A stretch of DNA of 64,000 bases from Girardinichthys multiradiatus (GCF_021462225.1 NC_061804.1:10670740-10734739), one strand, 5' to 3'; positions 36,454-47,864 are shown, counted from the first letter of the stretch. The notes: a model not told the origin generated them from the sequence alone. Numbers and translations: made by a program.

Positions 36454-37141
36454 CGATCTGTTTGTGTTCTTTACTAAAAAACATTGTAGGATCATGACTA
36501 CAACTTCATTACAATAAACCTATTTGTGCATGAAAATCCAATCAACTTTAATGACCAAACATGGAAACTAGTGGAATCTGGCTCCAGGACACACTTTCAA
36601 CATTTCCATCAACCATTTGGTGTGGCTTTACCAAACAGTGAAAATGCCGATCTCATACAAGCCACAGTTTTGCACAAAATTAATTCAGTTTGTCAGAATT
36701 AAACAGAGCAGCAGGAAAGCTCTTGAAATATGATGTGTTCCCCTGCAAATATGTGGAACTACCAAAACGTTGGACAAATCATCTCCAATTTGACTCCTAT
36801 TAGTTTTCCATGTGTCATGTTTAACTTATTATCTGGGTTCTGTCTGGACCCCTCTCTCCTGTTCTGAATTACCAAAGGCAGGAACAGGGGTTATCCACAC
36901 AGAATCAAGCTTTTGCCTAATTTCTACTGCAAACTAAATCCCTCAGCATCACCTGTCTAATTTATAAAAGCTGTTCATGGATGCTCATTGTAATGCCTAC
37001 TAGCATGTCTGAATGCTAACAGAGTGTTTATAAATGGCAATTATACATGCTGCTTCGAGCAGAATCAATTAACACCAGCTGGGGGCATTAAAACACCAAT
37101 CAGTGACTGTTCATACAAGTTGAAAACAATTAAAAATACAG
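36454..37141. other. Intronic spacer, no gene seen
   Basis: Nothing recognised. Confidence 0.4.
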
Positions 37142-37275
37142 CTTGGGCTGCACGATGGGATACTGTAGCCCCTCTTAGATTGAATCAAGGTCAGGGTCCT
37201 TTCTATGTTCACTTTACATGTTGTCCCTGCGCATCCATGGGTTTTCTCTGGGTAATGTGCTTTATTAGTTTTTCT
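37142..37275 (+). mobile_element. SINE fragment, family 1
   Basis: Head GGGCTGCACGATGGGATACTG, a worn B-box region (GATTGAATCAAGGTCAGG), then TTCACTTTACATGTTGTCC and GGGTTTTCTCTGGG, in the order of the complete copies. Only the 5' half is left. Confidence 0.55.
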
Positions 37276-37901
37276 GTTAAGTTTAATTTCTGAAGAGCAT
37301 ATAAAGACCTTTAGAATTTGATTTTGAAACCCCAAAGGGGTCCTGACTCAAACTTCTGGAACCTCTGATACAGACAACGGGCAGAACAAATGCAGCACTT
37401 TATCTGTTAAAACAGATAGAACTGGTCCTGTGTCAGGCACCATCAGCACATGGGACTGTAGCACATTCTTTAGTTCTTGATCTGAATCTGACCCAATAAG
37501 GTGAAGCCAACAGTAACTTCTGGAGAAACAACAGCCAGGAAAAGCTGGGTCTAGAAGCTTCAAAAGTATTGTTTTACATTCATATCAAGGTATAGCAAGG
37601 CTTTAAAAACTTATGTTTCCATCATGTAACTCCTGTGATGTAAAGTGCTTGAAATGAGATGCCAGAGTAAGTGACTGGAGAGACCAGGTGTATGGAGCAT
37701 ATAGTAACGATGGCAATTCGCTCACTACTGCTGGTCAACTGGCTGAAAAAAAAACAAAAAACAGGGATGCCAAACTTTTCTGTCATTCACATGAAAGACA
37801 AATTTAGTAACTTTGTATCTGTTACACTGTTTTCCATCTTGCCATGTGTGCTGATTTTAAAAAAACATTTTATGTGGGTTTAACTATGAGGAGAGATAAG
37901 G

Positions 37902-38416
37902 TGTTATGATTTGGGGTTGTTTGGTTTTTGGTTTTGGATTTTTTCTTATGTTTTTCACAGTTCAAGTTTTGAATCATGTTTCTGTTTATTTTCCTGGTCA
38001 TGCTTTAGTTTTGTCATCTTGTTCTTGTTTTGTCAAGTTTGGTTTTCGGATCTGGTTATGCTTTTGCTTCATGTTTTTTCTAGTTTCTGTTAGTTTGTGT
38101 TCAAGAGTCTCTGTTTTGCTCCAGCCATGTTTTGTTCTGTTAATTCGGATCACCTGCACCTATTAATCTGTCTTCTTGTGTCACCTGCTCACACTCCATA
38201 AATACACACCTGTTCTGTCAATTATCGCAGAAACATTTTTCATGCTCAAGTCTTGTTTTCAGATCATGCCATGCCTGTCTCGCCTGCCCGTTTGTTGTTT
38301 TGTTCCTGCCTCCTGCTGTGAGTGAGTTTTTGTTTTTTATCATTAAATCCTTTTTCACTTACCATCACGCTGCCTGCTCGTCTGCATTCTGGGGTCCTAT
38401 CTCGCAAACCATAACA
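37902..38416. mobile_element. Probable solo LTR
   Basis: A 515-bp block starting TGTTATGATTTGGGG and ending CGCAAACCATAACA. The ends are short inverted repeats with the 5'-TG...CA-3' signature of retrotransposon LTRs. Direct flanks TAAGG and TAAAG form a near-perfect 5-bp duplication. A TATA-like CATAAATACAC (about 38200) and an ATTAAA polyadenylation-like signal (about 38343) lie inside in the expected order for the plus orientation. No internal coding region or second LTR is next to it. Superfamily (Gypsy-type or other) cannot be decided. Confidence 0.7.
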
Positions 38417-38462
38417 TAAAGAGACTTTGTGGAACATCAGGTGGAACATCAGGTGTATATTT

Positions 38463-38640
38463 TTCAAAATAGAATAGTCTTTATTGTCATTGTACTGGGG
38501 AGTACAACAAAATTGGGGGTGCTCGTGCTGAGCTACCATACACCACAGTAAAATAGCTTTAAAAAGGACAAGGATAAGAACAGCACAAGGGACAAAAAAA
38601 AAATAACAAGGCATTAAAAAGGTTTTGGAATTTTAACTGA
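38463..38640 (-). mobile_element. LINE 3' tail, 5'-truncated
   Basis: AATAGTCTTTATTGTCATTG then TACAACAAAATTGGGGGTGC is the complement of a 3' end shared by fish Rex1/L2-type LINEs. The tail side is at the low coordinate, so it is a minus-strand insertion. No coding part remains. The right boundary is approximate. Confidence 0.55.
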
Positions 38641-41550
38641 AGGTTAAAACAGTGAGTTGCTCATATCAACCCATGCCAAGAAAAAAAGTATCCTTTTAAG
38701 GCTGTTCCAAACCAGCACTTCTCCCAATAGAAAAGACCTGTTGCCAGTCTCCTGCTCTGCAGAACGACGATTACTTCCACCAACTGGGACAATACCTCAG
38801 GCTTGGGTTCTTTGACTGGACCAGAACCAACAGGGTGAACTTAACAGTGATTCCTGGGGAAAACCTACACAGGGCAAGCGGAGATTAACTGCTTCCAGGT
38901 GACTGAATTAAAGAAAAATAAAGATACAGGCCTGTTCCAGTGAGTAAATAGGAAACACTGGAATCAAATGGAAATGCAATTCCTGCCTCAGAAATTAAAT
39001 ACTAAAACAGTAAGTTTTTAAATAAATATATAAGAAATCACCAATTATATGTTGGCACCTTGCCTAATTAATATATGTGGGTGGGGAAGACACCTCCAAC
39101 CATTTTCTCACCATTTACAGATAAATCATTTATTTGAATGCCAAGTATAATATTGTTTGAGCAATGTTCAACCAGGAGACACACAATATTTGTTAGCATT
39201 AAATTTGCATTATTATGTGTAATTTAAATATTAATCTTTCTCTCTGATGATCCTCTCGCAGCTTTGTTGTCAGTTATTTTTGTTCTGTTTTATCTTTAAA
39301 TATTTTCAGCAGATTAAGTTCGAAAAAGTATTCTGATTGCTTTAAAGGACAAAATAAAAATTGAGGCATATGTGAAATCTTGCCGTTTTTGATTCATCAA
39401 CTCATTTTGGAAATATGATGCGATAAGGAGCAATGTTCTGATCCCTTCCTTTGCTTTAAAAAATATCTGATTAAATATGTAGTTTATGCATGTCCTCCTC
39501 ATTCATATGCAGAAAAAGGTTCATTCAGATTTTGTATAAGTTCCTTTAAATGCAGCATGATTTGTGGTGCAACTGCTGAGCAAAGTTTAGAAGATCCAGA
39601 ACCTGGGTTTATTCTGAGAGCCAACCTAAAAGCGCCTTATAATTTTCCCTTGTTTGGCCACTTTTTCCAGCTCTCCAAGTCAAAAATAGACAGTATTATT
39701 TTCACAGTGGCTTTGAACCCACCACAGACGGTAAAAGTCCCACATGTTGGACTTTGAGGAATTGTGCAATTTTCCCCTCCAAAAAATTTTGTGTTTTAAC
39801 TTTTTTTTGTGGAGCTTAGCTCTTTGCTTGGAGTAAATACAGTGTTTTCAATCTACCACATAGGGTCATTAAATGAACTTCGGCATCTTCCTTTGCACTG
39901 ATTATCTCTTATCTTGGGGTTTAACGCTACACAGATCGGTTTTACATCAACACATACATGAAATGGCACAAAACACACGCAGACATGTTGGGTCAGGTAG
40001 AGGGAGAACTAATACAACTGAGAAAATCAATTTTGAATGTAATTACTGTCAGAGCCAAAACATAACAGCAGGTTCCAATACGCCGAGGAAGAGCACCGCT
40101 CAGCAGTGCTTTTAGCATCCATCTAACCCATCCAAAACAAAAGTTGGTACATTTAGAAGATATACCACCCACGTGAAAATATTACATTTGTCTTTGCATC
40201 GGGTTGTTAGATCTTGCTGTGCAGCAAGCGCTGTGTGAGTTTAGCTCTTTCTTGCTTTTGGCAAACATCCCTGCATTAATTTTCCAGCAGCTGACACCTC
40301 AAGACCATAAACGGCAAAGAAATGGCAAAACCTCTCAGCACCTGTACACATCAGTTCACTCAATCAAGAAATCTAATTCATAATAAAGCATGAGAAGTAA
40401 TCTAGCAACACCTGTAAACCTTTCAATCTTAGGGCAGGACATAATTTTTATGAAGTGTTTTTCTCTGCGATTACCACAACACAATTTAGAGTACTTCAGG
40501 TTGTTTGCTGATCAACAAGGATATGGTACCCAACTCCAACAAACACAGAGCTGCTAATGCACACTGAGCTAGACACCGATGCAAGAAAGAGCAGTGTCCA
40601 TGCCCACTTCTAAAATTATCTCTTATTCACTCTGGCAATAATTCAGTTATTTCCTGAGAGGTGCCGTAGCCCTGCATTCTAATATATGTGGCTATAGCCT
40701 CAAAATTCAATCATCACCAAGCTGCGTGAGAAACAGGAAATCAATAAATGTAATTAAATTGCTCGGCCCTCAAAACAGAGAGATGCTGTCATTACCCCTT
40801 CAATACACCCTAGCTTTATCACATCTATCAAATAATAGGATCAATTTATTTGAATTTCTGCCCGTTGCAACAGGACAGGGCCGAGGCACAGATGTCTAAT
40901 TATCTCCCTGTTGGTTCTTTTTCTCCTTTTTCTCCAAGGTGGAGCAAATTGCAGGGGAGTTGGAATATCTCGGCAGGATAATGAATCATATGGAAAAAAT
41001 GAACACATCCAGTGTGCACCACTGTCTGCACAACAGTGCTGAAGAGGTAGATCCGCAGTTGGAGTGTGGAAGATGCCAAGACTTGTTGCTGATCTGAAAA
41101 TATTCAATAATTACACAGCATCTTAAAATGTATTTTTGTTTTCATTGTTAAATTGTTAAATGATAATATACTTTAGCTACAAGTCGGAGTGTAGCATGGC
41201 AAAAGATCTCAAAATAATAAATTATCATTTTGTTCCATTTCTCCTTTGATTTAAAAATTGACAAGCCACCACATTATTGCCACCTGAGGCTGCGGTGAAA
41301 ACTGTTCATATCTGAGGGGAGTGCTGTGGTTAAGCTGACCCAAAAGTAGTTTGAAGTTTAAGATGGCTCTTCAAACGCTGTACTTCCAGCTGTTGAGCTA
41401 CCTGAGAAACAAAATGACTGATCTGCTATGCAGATATATTTTTAAAGCACCATTAACACAGAAGGCAACAAACGCAAAACAAAATACATAAAAAAATTCT
41501 AACCATATTCAGAGTTATAAAAAAATGTAGGAACTACATAAAAACAAACA
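38641..41550. other. Intronic spacer, possible conserved non-coding DNA at 40.5-41.0 kb
   Basis: No mobile element identified. The part from about 40560 to 41000 is non-repetitive and carries many homeodomain-type motifs (CAATAATTCAG, GTCTAATTATCTCC, ATAATGAATCATATGG). It is a reasonable enhancer candidate for ncam1, by texture only. Confidence 0.35.
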
Positions 41551-41890
41551 GTAAGTCAGTCATTTTCTACCGCTTATTCCATAGTGGGTCGCGGGGGAGC
41601 TGGTTCCTAATTTCAGCAGTCTATGGGCAGGAGGTAGGAGGCAGGGGACAGCCTGAACAGGTCGCCAGTCCATTGTAGGGCAACACAGACACACAGGACA
41701 AACAACCATTGCTACACTCATTCCCACCTAATGGCAATGCAGATAGACCAATTAACCTAACAGGAATGTCTTTGGACTGTGAGAGGAAGCCAGACTACCC
41801 GGTGAGAACCCACGCATGCACGGGGAGAACATGTACCCCCAGCCAGGAATCGAACCCAGGACCTTCTTGCTGCAAGGCAACGTGCAGCCC
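41551..41890 (-). mobile_element. tRNA-derived SINE, family 1, internally deleted
   Basis: The same family as 896-1261 in the same orientation: GTCAGTCATTTTCTACCGCT tail end on the left, CCAGGACCTTCTTGCTGCAA head on the right. It lacks the block between the AACATG and CCAGCCAGG segments and part of the head. Flanks AAAACAAACA (41541-41550) and AAAATCAAACA (41891 on) look like a slightly diverged target duplication. Confidence 0.8.
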
Positions 41891-44011
41891 TAAAATCAAA
41901 CATTAAAATATAAATTTGAACCATGGGGTAAAGACATGAATTGATGAAATGATTTTTAAAATTAAAGTAAACATGCTGCAGACAGTAATGTTTTCATTCC
42001 TGATTTAAATGACCCAACAGCTTCAGCTGATTTCAGGCATTCATGGAAGTTGGGTCCAGAGCTAAGGAGCTGCCTCCCCATTCCGACTCCGTGTCTGTAT
42101 GGTTAATTGCTAGTGACGCTTGACATGTCAGCATTAACATCAATATCAGCACATGTTAGTAATTTTTTAACAAATAGTTATGAGTCCATAACTAAGACTG
42201 GGCCAATATTAACCAATGTTTATTTTCATCTTGTTCTCATTTTTTTTGTTGTTTAGTCATCTTTAAAAAAGGAGAAATAATAATATGCAATGATTTCCTA
42301 TCAGCCTGAAGGTATTTTTCCAGTGTTCCCTAAACGTCTGTGAACAGAGGCAGCTTTATGTCCTTCAAAGGCATAGGCCAGCTAGAACACCTTAGACTGG
42401 TGAAGAAAACAGACTGACTACCAACAAAAACATATTATTAGCTTGTCAGCACATCAGTTTACCAACTTCATCACTCAATTTAAGGCTGAAGATATTTGGA
42501 CTTTAGTACAGAATGCCATCCAGAGTAGACAAAGTCTGCCTAGTGACCACAGACAAGATTTGGAGATGGAGGAGAAGCAGGTACACGTCACAATAAACCA
42601 GCTTAGAGAGAAAAAAATAGACCTAAGTAGGGTTTTCAAGATAATTGATATAATATATACTAGAAAAAAATTATTATTCAGAGATACTCATTTGTGTCAG
42701 AATCAGTATAAACTGACTCATTTACATTTTCCCGAATTGTTGCACTTCTTCCGCCAGCAGCGCTGCAATCACAGAGACATTCAGCCCCTCCTTGCAGCCT
42801 CATCTGACCAAAACAATGAGCTGCTGCTGGAAGTTTGAAACTCTGCTAGCTTGGCGAGTACGTCTAGAAAAAAAAACCATATATGGCTCTAAGGAGGCAA
42901 ACATCAAAGGTTTTGTTCAGAGGTACTTTTAATAGGAGGCAGACACACAGGAAAAAACTAAATACTGGAGGAAGCAACATGCCAAGAGCACTAAAGCTAT
43001 GACAATGATGTTTAAAGCATAATAAGGACAGTAAAGTTCCTGTATCTGCAACAGTGAAGTAGAAAACCTCCTGGACAACATAAGCTAATGTTTAAATATT
43101 AGCTTTACGGACACTGACAGCCCAATGACGGGTTCTGTTGGTCTAGGCTCTCCCATCCAGGTGAACTACCCAGGTGCGAAGTTCTGCACCACACAATATT
43201 CTCTTATAATCATGCAATGCTCTGTTCTACTGCGGTACAAATTAATGCAGAGAAGCGAGGAAACAAACCAGTGAGCCCGCTCCATTATTCCTAGTTTAGT
43301 TGTAAAGGCAATGGAGGCTTATGTGGCTAATAACAATACAGGTTATGGTGGAGCCCAACTGAAGCTTTCAAATTGGAGACAACAAAGTAGGAACCTATCC
43401 TGCTCCTGTAGTTGGTCACTCAAATTATTCAGGAAAATTAGCAGAAAGACAGAAATTGTACAGGGCAGCTGCTGAATACATTTGCGTGGACTAGAACCTC
43501 ATTTACATTGTAAAAAATATGTTCTGTATGCACCAGATCCATGTTTGTTTTAAACAATGAAGGATCCTTTATTTGTCCCTTAGTACTAAAATGTATTTGT
43601 ATCAACAGCAAAGTGACTGGCAAAGGGAAGCAAACAGTGGCCCATTAATAATAAGCCAATAATAAAATGAAACGATTGCATGACTGAATCAAAGGTACAC
43701 ACTTCCAAAAAGGATATTAACATTTATACTAAGCGTTATCTTGTGTGTTTTGCCAAACTGGTAAATGACACTTTTAAATTATGTATTTTTCTAAATGAGG
43801 GCCAAATTATTTCCTACTTATTGGTTTTGCTGTAATTAAGGAAGTTATAACATTGTCATATTGTAATTATATAGTTTTCTCTTAACTAAAAAGAATCCTG
43901 CGCCTTCAAAAAATTTTGCCGCGGTATCAAAAATGGCATTGAGTATATCGAGTTTGATATTTTAGCATCGTAACAGCCACAGATCTAATACGCAACTATG
44001 GGAGATAGCTG
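41891..44011. other. Intronic spacer, no gene recognised
   Basis: At about 41975-42110 the text GTTTTCATTCCTGATTTAAA and GAAGTTGGGTCCAGAGCTAA resembles a fish LINE 3' UTR, but weakly. A 131-codon plus-strand frame at 42443-42838 has no domain I recognise. Confidence 0.35.
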
Positions 44012-44157
44012 GAGTACCTGAAAAGAACCTGAAGAGAATCCACAAAAGCAGCAGGAGAACATGCTAAATTCTAGTAGAAAACCAGGTCCTGGTCGGGATT
44101 CAAACCCATGTATGAGTTCATAAGCTTGTTGCAGGTTAACGGCAAACGTGCTACCCT
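44012..44157 (-). mobile_element. SINE fragment, family 1, worn
   Basis: GGAGTACCTGAAAAGAACC, AGGAGAACATGCTAAATTC, and the B-box complement GGTCGGGATTCAAACCC occur in the order of the minus-strand SINE copies. Confidence 0.5.
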
Positions 44158-44533
44158 TTAAAAAAAGTGATAAACACAACAGCTTGCGGCAACTAGTGTT
44201 GCAACAAACCATAATGTATTAATTGAGTAAACACTTAGCAGCTATTTAACAGAAAAATTTGCAGCTTTGTGGTCTTTATGGTGACAGGCTAAATTAAAGT
44301 TTAATGAGAGGAAATTGAAATGGTTTTTTGCAATGTTAGACTGAAGTACATGTAACAAACAACTCATTCAAGAATTATGACATTAAAACCTGAGGCCAGA
44401 ATAAACATAATTGTGCCCTTAATATCCACTAAATTCAATAAGTTCAAACTCTTTCACTCACCAGTGACCCCTGGGGGTCCTCAAACTCCACTTGAAACCC
44501 TGAGCTGCAGTGGAAGAAGAAGGGGTTGCAGTG

Positions 44534-44581
44534 GAGGGTCGAGGGAGGGCAGGGGAAGTGGGGAGGGAGGGGGAGGGGGGT
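44534..44581 (+). promoter_or_regulatory. G-rich run with quadruplex potential
   Basis: Plus-strand GGG tracts recur every few bases from 44535 to 44580, including GGGAGGGAGGGGGAGGGGGG. It lies in intron 1 about 1.1 kb downstream of the ncam1 first exon, with C-rich sequence on the transcribed sense strand. The motif is visible; any function is inference. Confidence 0.6.
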
Positions 44582-45708
44582 GCGATGTCCCCGGTACTAA
44601 ATAGCCATGGGAGCTCTGGGATTGGGTCCTATTGTGTACACTGAATGACCATTGAGTTGCCTTCAGTGAATGGCAAATTTCTTTTCAACCGCCCAAACTG
44701 AAAACTGCGACCAAACCAGTGTAGAGCCACAATAGCGGAGGATGTGCGCATAATGCAAAAATGCGCCATCAACTTCGCAACTGTAAGTAAGAGAAAATAA
44801 CAGGGAGCGTTCTGATACATAGAGGCGGTAAATTGCCGTTAATCTGGACTGCGGGTAGGCTACATTAACAGTAAAATTCAAAAACTGCCGCATTAAAGGG
44901 GACTTCATTGTGCACAAAACAGAGAATGGCGCAAGCAAGAAAATTTAATCTTGCTGGAAATTATCAGTCTAAGTGTACATTTAACCAATTAAAATGTGGA
45001 TTTTTGGCTGTTAAACCTGCCAGAAACAAAGCATCCCCGCTAAAAGAGACCCACTCTGTGACACACCATCCGTGGCGCGTCTCTGCGAGCCAGGAGGTAA
45101 AAACAGAACCGGGGGGGACTTCTTGGATAACAAAAAAAAAAAAAAAACAGGTTGTTTGGTTGAATTCGGGACTAACGCGTTCAGATAGTCTGTAAAGTCA
45201 GATAATATGCGGTGGTTTTATTTAAGGAATCACAGAAACGTCCCCCTGCAGTCCCAGCCAGCATCCTCTCACTAAAAACAACTCCGGATCTCAAACTGCA
45301 CAAAACCCCAGCAGAGCCCATCCAAATTGCACGCAAAGCAGAAACTGAACAGAAAAAGAGGGGCAGATCTGGTTTGCGACTACTTTTTTGTAAAAATAAT
45401 AAAAATGTGTCAGATATGAACGTCTGAATCCAACTAGACTAAATAAGTGCCCCCCTTTCAGTACTTTATACCAGATCTGCGCATAGACGACAGACATTTT
45501 TCCGCGTACAAAACTTTTTAGGTTGGTGGTGTTTGTGAATGAATGTAAAACCCCCAGCAGCAGCCTCCTGTTCCCTGTCCAGAGTCAGTGCTGCTGAAGG
45601 GGACAACCAGAGGATGCTGCTCTGCCTCCTCTCAGCAGATCTGCTCTAGGAAACAGCCTGGACTTAATCTCCACACAGCCTATTGTTAGAAAAAAACAAT
45701 GCTCTCAC
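44582..45708 (-). other. ncam1: Promoter-proximal part of ncam1 intron 1
   Basis: Less AT-rich than the rest of the intron, with scattered CpG. An A run of 15 lies at about 45130-45145. No second exon is visible. Open frames on both strands have no recognisable domains. Confidence 0.5.
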
Positions 45709-45760
45709 CTGCACAGCCGGTGAACAGCAGTCCCCAAAGGATGTCCCTTATCTGAAGCAT
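45709..45760 (-). CDS. ncam1: ncam1 first coding exon (neural cell adhesion molecule 1, signal peptide)
   Basis: Translation from the ATG at 45760-45758 gives MLQIRDILWGLLFTGCA, then one further base before a splice donor (G at 45709, then GTGAGAGC). Human NCAM1 exon 1 likewise encodes 17 residues starting MLQ, with D at 6 and W at 9, ending G-x-A, and breaks after the first base of the valine codon. Length, phase and key residues agree. NCAM1 is a cell-surface immunoglobulin-superfamily adhesion protein of neurons; this exon supplies the signal peptide that sends it to the secretory pathway. The start has A at -3, and no other ATG lies within 317 bases upstream. A CpG-rich region precedes it. 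NCAM2 starts differently. Teleosts have ncam1a and ncam1b; I cannot tell which this is. Confidence 0.82.
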
Positions 45761-46110
45761 TGTAATGTCTCACAGATATTCTCCTTGAAGATCAAGCGCG
45801 GAGTTTCTGGATGAACAGAAACCAGGCTCTGGTTTTTTTTCCCAGAGACGTAAAATAACAGGAGGACGGGGTTTTGGTCCTTCTCGCTACCCGTGGTTGC
45901 GCCGCGGCACAGTGAGTGACAAGCAGTAGCAGCCGAAGCTCGCACCAACGCGCACACACAGGCACTGAGCGGATACCAGCCCGGATCACTCCGCCCGCCA
46001 GGATCCACCTCCCCCCTTCCTCCCCACACGCACAGAGGGGCGGGCTGAGCTGGGCTGAGCTGAGGCGGCTGCAGCATCCAAACAAGGCGCGCAGCGGCAG
46101 CAGATGGTCA
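45761..46110 (-). promoter_or_regulatory. ncam1: ncam1 5' UTR and CpG-island promoter region
   Basis: GC content and CpG density rise sharply here relative to the AT-rich surroundings. Sp1-type GC boxes are visible: CCGCCC at 45991-45996 and GGGGCGGG at 46037-46044. Three GGCTGAGCT-type direct repeats lie at about 46041-46066. No convincing TATA box precedes exon 1, in line with the TATA-less NCAM promoters known in mammals. The transcription start is not determined. The first upstream ATG on this strand is at 46077. It opens a 109-codon frame that overlaps the ncam1 start out of frame, so it would matter only for transcripts starting beyond it. Confidence 0.7.
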
Positions 46111-46279
46111 CCATTATGGCCTCTACAATTCCGATTAATAAGATTAGGAATGTGCAAAGTTCTGCAAGATGCTGCGACGTGTGGAGTGATTTAAACACAA
46201 CGATTCAGAGCATTAGGTAAGAGATCTAAAAATCCATTCTTAGATCTGGACAGGAAGAATTTGGAAAAGAATAGTTCAT

Positions 46280-46401
46280 AGGTGCGATGGACTGCAGAGA
46301 CATGTCCAGGGTGTAGCCCGCCTCCCGCCCATACACCGTTGGACATTACGCACCAGCTTCCCCGCGACCCACTATGAAAGAAGCGGTATAGAGAATGACT
46401 G
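46280..46401 (+). mobile_element. SINE 3' fragment, family 1
   Basis: GATGGACTGCAGAGACATGT, GGGTGTAGCCCGCCTCCCGC and CCCGCGACCCACTATGAAAG, then GCGGTATAGAGAATGACTGA, match the 3' third of the family-1 SINE. The tRNA-like head is missing. It lies close upstream of the ncam1 promoter. Confidence 0.7.
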
Positions 46402-46552
46402 AGTTCATAGGTCAATGCCAGTGTTCATACAGTCTGAAAGTCTGGGAAAGTATCACATTTGCTTCCAAGCTGGATAAATATAGAAAAGAGAAAACGGAAT
46501 ATTGAAAGAAAAAAAAAAAAGAAAAATCAGACATTTTCCGATATCCCGCTGT

Positions 46553-46803
46553 TGAGATGTTGCATCTATCTACCTGTCAATCTGTTCATGCATACAGTTT
46601 TCCACCATCTTTTCATTTTCCACTATGCATCTGTTTATGTATCATCTATCCCATCTCTCCATCCATATGCCACCATCTGTTATTCAACCACCGTCCATTA
46701 GTCCATTTGTTCACCAATAATCCATTCTTCCACAGCTATCCATCAATTTTTCCAAAATCCACCCGTTCTCCCACCATCAGTCCATCAATCCATCCATCCA
46801 TAA
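46553..46803. repeat. Degenerate CCATC-rich simple repeat
   Basis: Imperfect ATCTATC, CCATCC and TCCACC words throughout, ending in CCATCAATCCATCCATCCAT. The open frames over it are low-complexity His/Ser/Pro/Ile sequence and not genes. Confidence 0.7.
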
Positions 46804-47394
46804 GTGCTTTGTTGAACAAAAAGTAAAAAAGAAAACAGCAACAAAACCAATTATCCCACTTCCAAAAAAGGTAAAAATTTAGATTTCTAAAAATAAATAG
46901 CATCAAGGGCAATTTATTTTTTATGAATTCATTTATTAAACATATATTTCTATTCTGTTCAGGGTTTTAGTTCATGACAGTTCACTTAAATTTCTGAAGT
47001 TGAGAAATATAAAAAATAATTATTGATTGAATAAAAAGTGTTATAGAATGGCTACAATAGAAATTTACTTACGTCAAGAACGCCAACCCTGGGCATCGAT
47101 GCATAATGCAATGCCTCCCCGAGAAGGGAGCATTAATAGCAAAGTCTGCCACTCAAATCTCAGTCCATAAGTTTAAGCTTTAGATGGCAATTTGTCCTTG
47201 GAGGATGAATGTTGGCTGAGAGCAGTAGCTTGAACACTTAAAGCAGAACCTCATAGATGGACTTAAAGGCGATTAATGACATCTTGAAACAATAACTGAA
47301 TCTGAAAATTAAAAACAAAGATCTGGCCTCATTCAGGTAGATATAATCCTTGCTCCAGTTCTGACCAGCAATGTTACGCTGATGCACACAGGTG
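46804..47394. other. Upstream spacer, no gene seen
   Basis: AT-rich; nothing recognised. Confidence 0.4.
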
Positions 47395-47864
47395 TCAGCT
47401 TTCCATTTCTCTGCTGGAAGAGGGACCAGTGAGCCTCAGTGCTGTTCTCTGATGAAAGTCGATTCCCGTTGTGCAGAAATGATGGTCACCAATCATGTTG
47501 GGGAGTTCCAGGAGAGAGCTGTGCATCAGTCGTCACCAGACGGGCCTTTGATGGTGGTGGTCTAACACTGTTGCCAGGTGTTTCTAGTCCATACGGAAAT
47601 TCATGACACTTTGTGAATGGTACAGGGACAAGCCCATACTACCTGAATAACGTCATTAATCCGGTCATTGTGCCCCTGCATGAACACATGCCAAATTTTA
47701 TCTCCATGGATGACAATGCTCCAGCTCATCAAGATCACATCATTAGGGAATAGCTGCTGGAAACAGGGGTACCTCAAATGACCTGCACTTTCTCCAGACC
47801 TGAATCCTATGGAAAACCTATGGGATCAGCTGAGTTGCTGTCCAGAGGATCATAACTCTGCACC

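Larger units (their letters stand above)
1..45708 (-). other. ncam1: ncam1 intron 1, 5' part (inferred)
   Basis: Everything on the low-coordinate side of the ncam1 splice donor should be intron 1, because the gene is read on the minus strand and exon 1 ends at 45709. Exon 2 of NCAM1 would encode the start of the first immunoglobulin domain. I found no minus-strand reading frame resembling it, so exon 2 is probably beyond position 1 and the intron is longer than 45 kb. NCAM1 is known to have a very long first intron in vertebrates. The content is AT-rich spacer plus the mobile elements listed separately. Extent is inference from one exon. Confidence 0.65.

Noticed and set aside
36025..36497. 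Long plus-strand open frames in all three frames
   Set aside because: They encode only Ser-Ile-His-Pro repeats from the CCAT satellite.
42443..42838. 131-codon plus-strand frame
   Set aside because: No recognisable domain, no splice or promoter context, and biased composition; probably chance.
45792..46194. Open frames of 92-121 codons on both strands in the CpG-rich region
   Set aside because: GC-rich DNA has few stop codons; the frames show no domains and lie in the ncam1 5' region.
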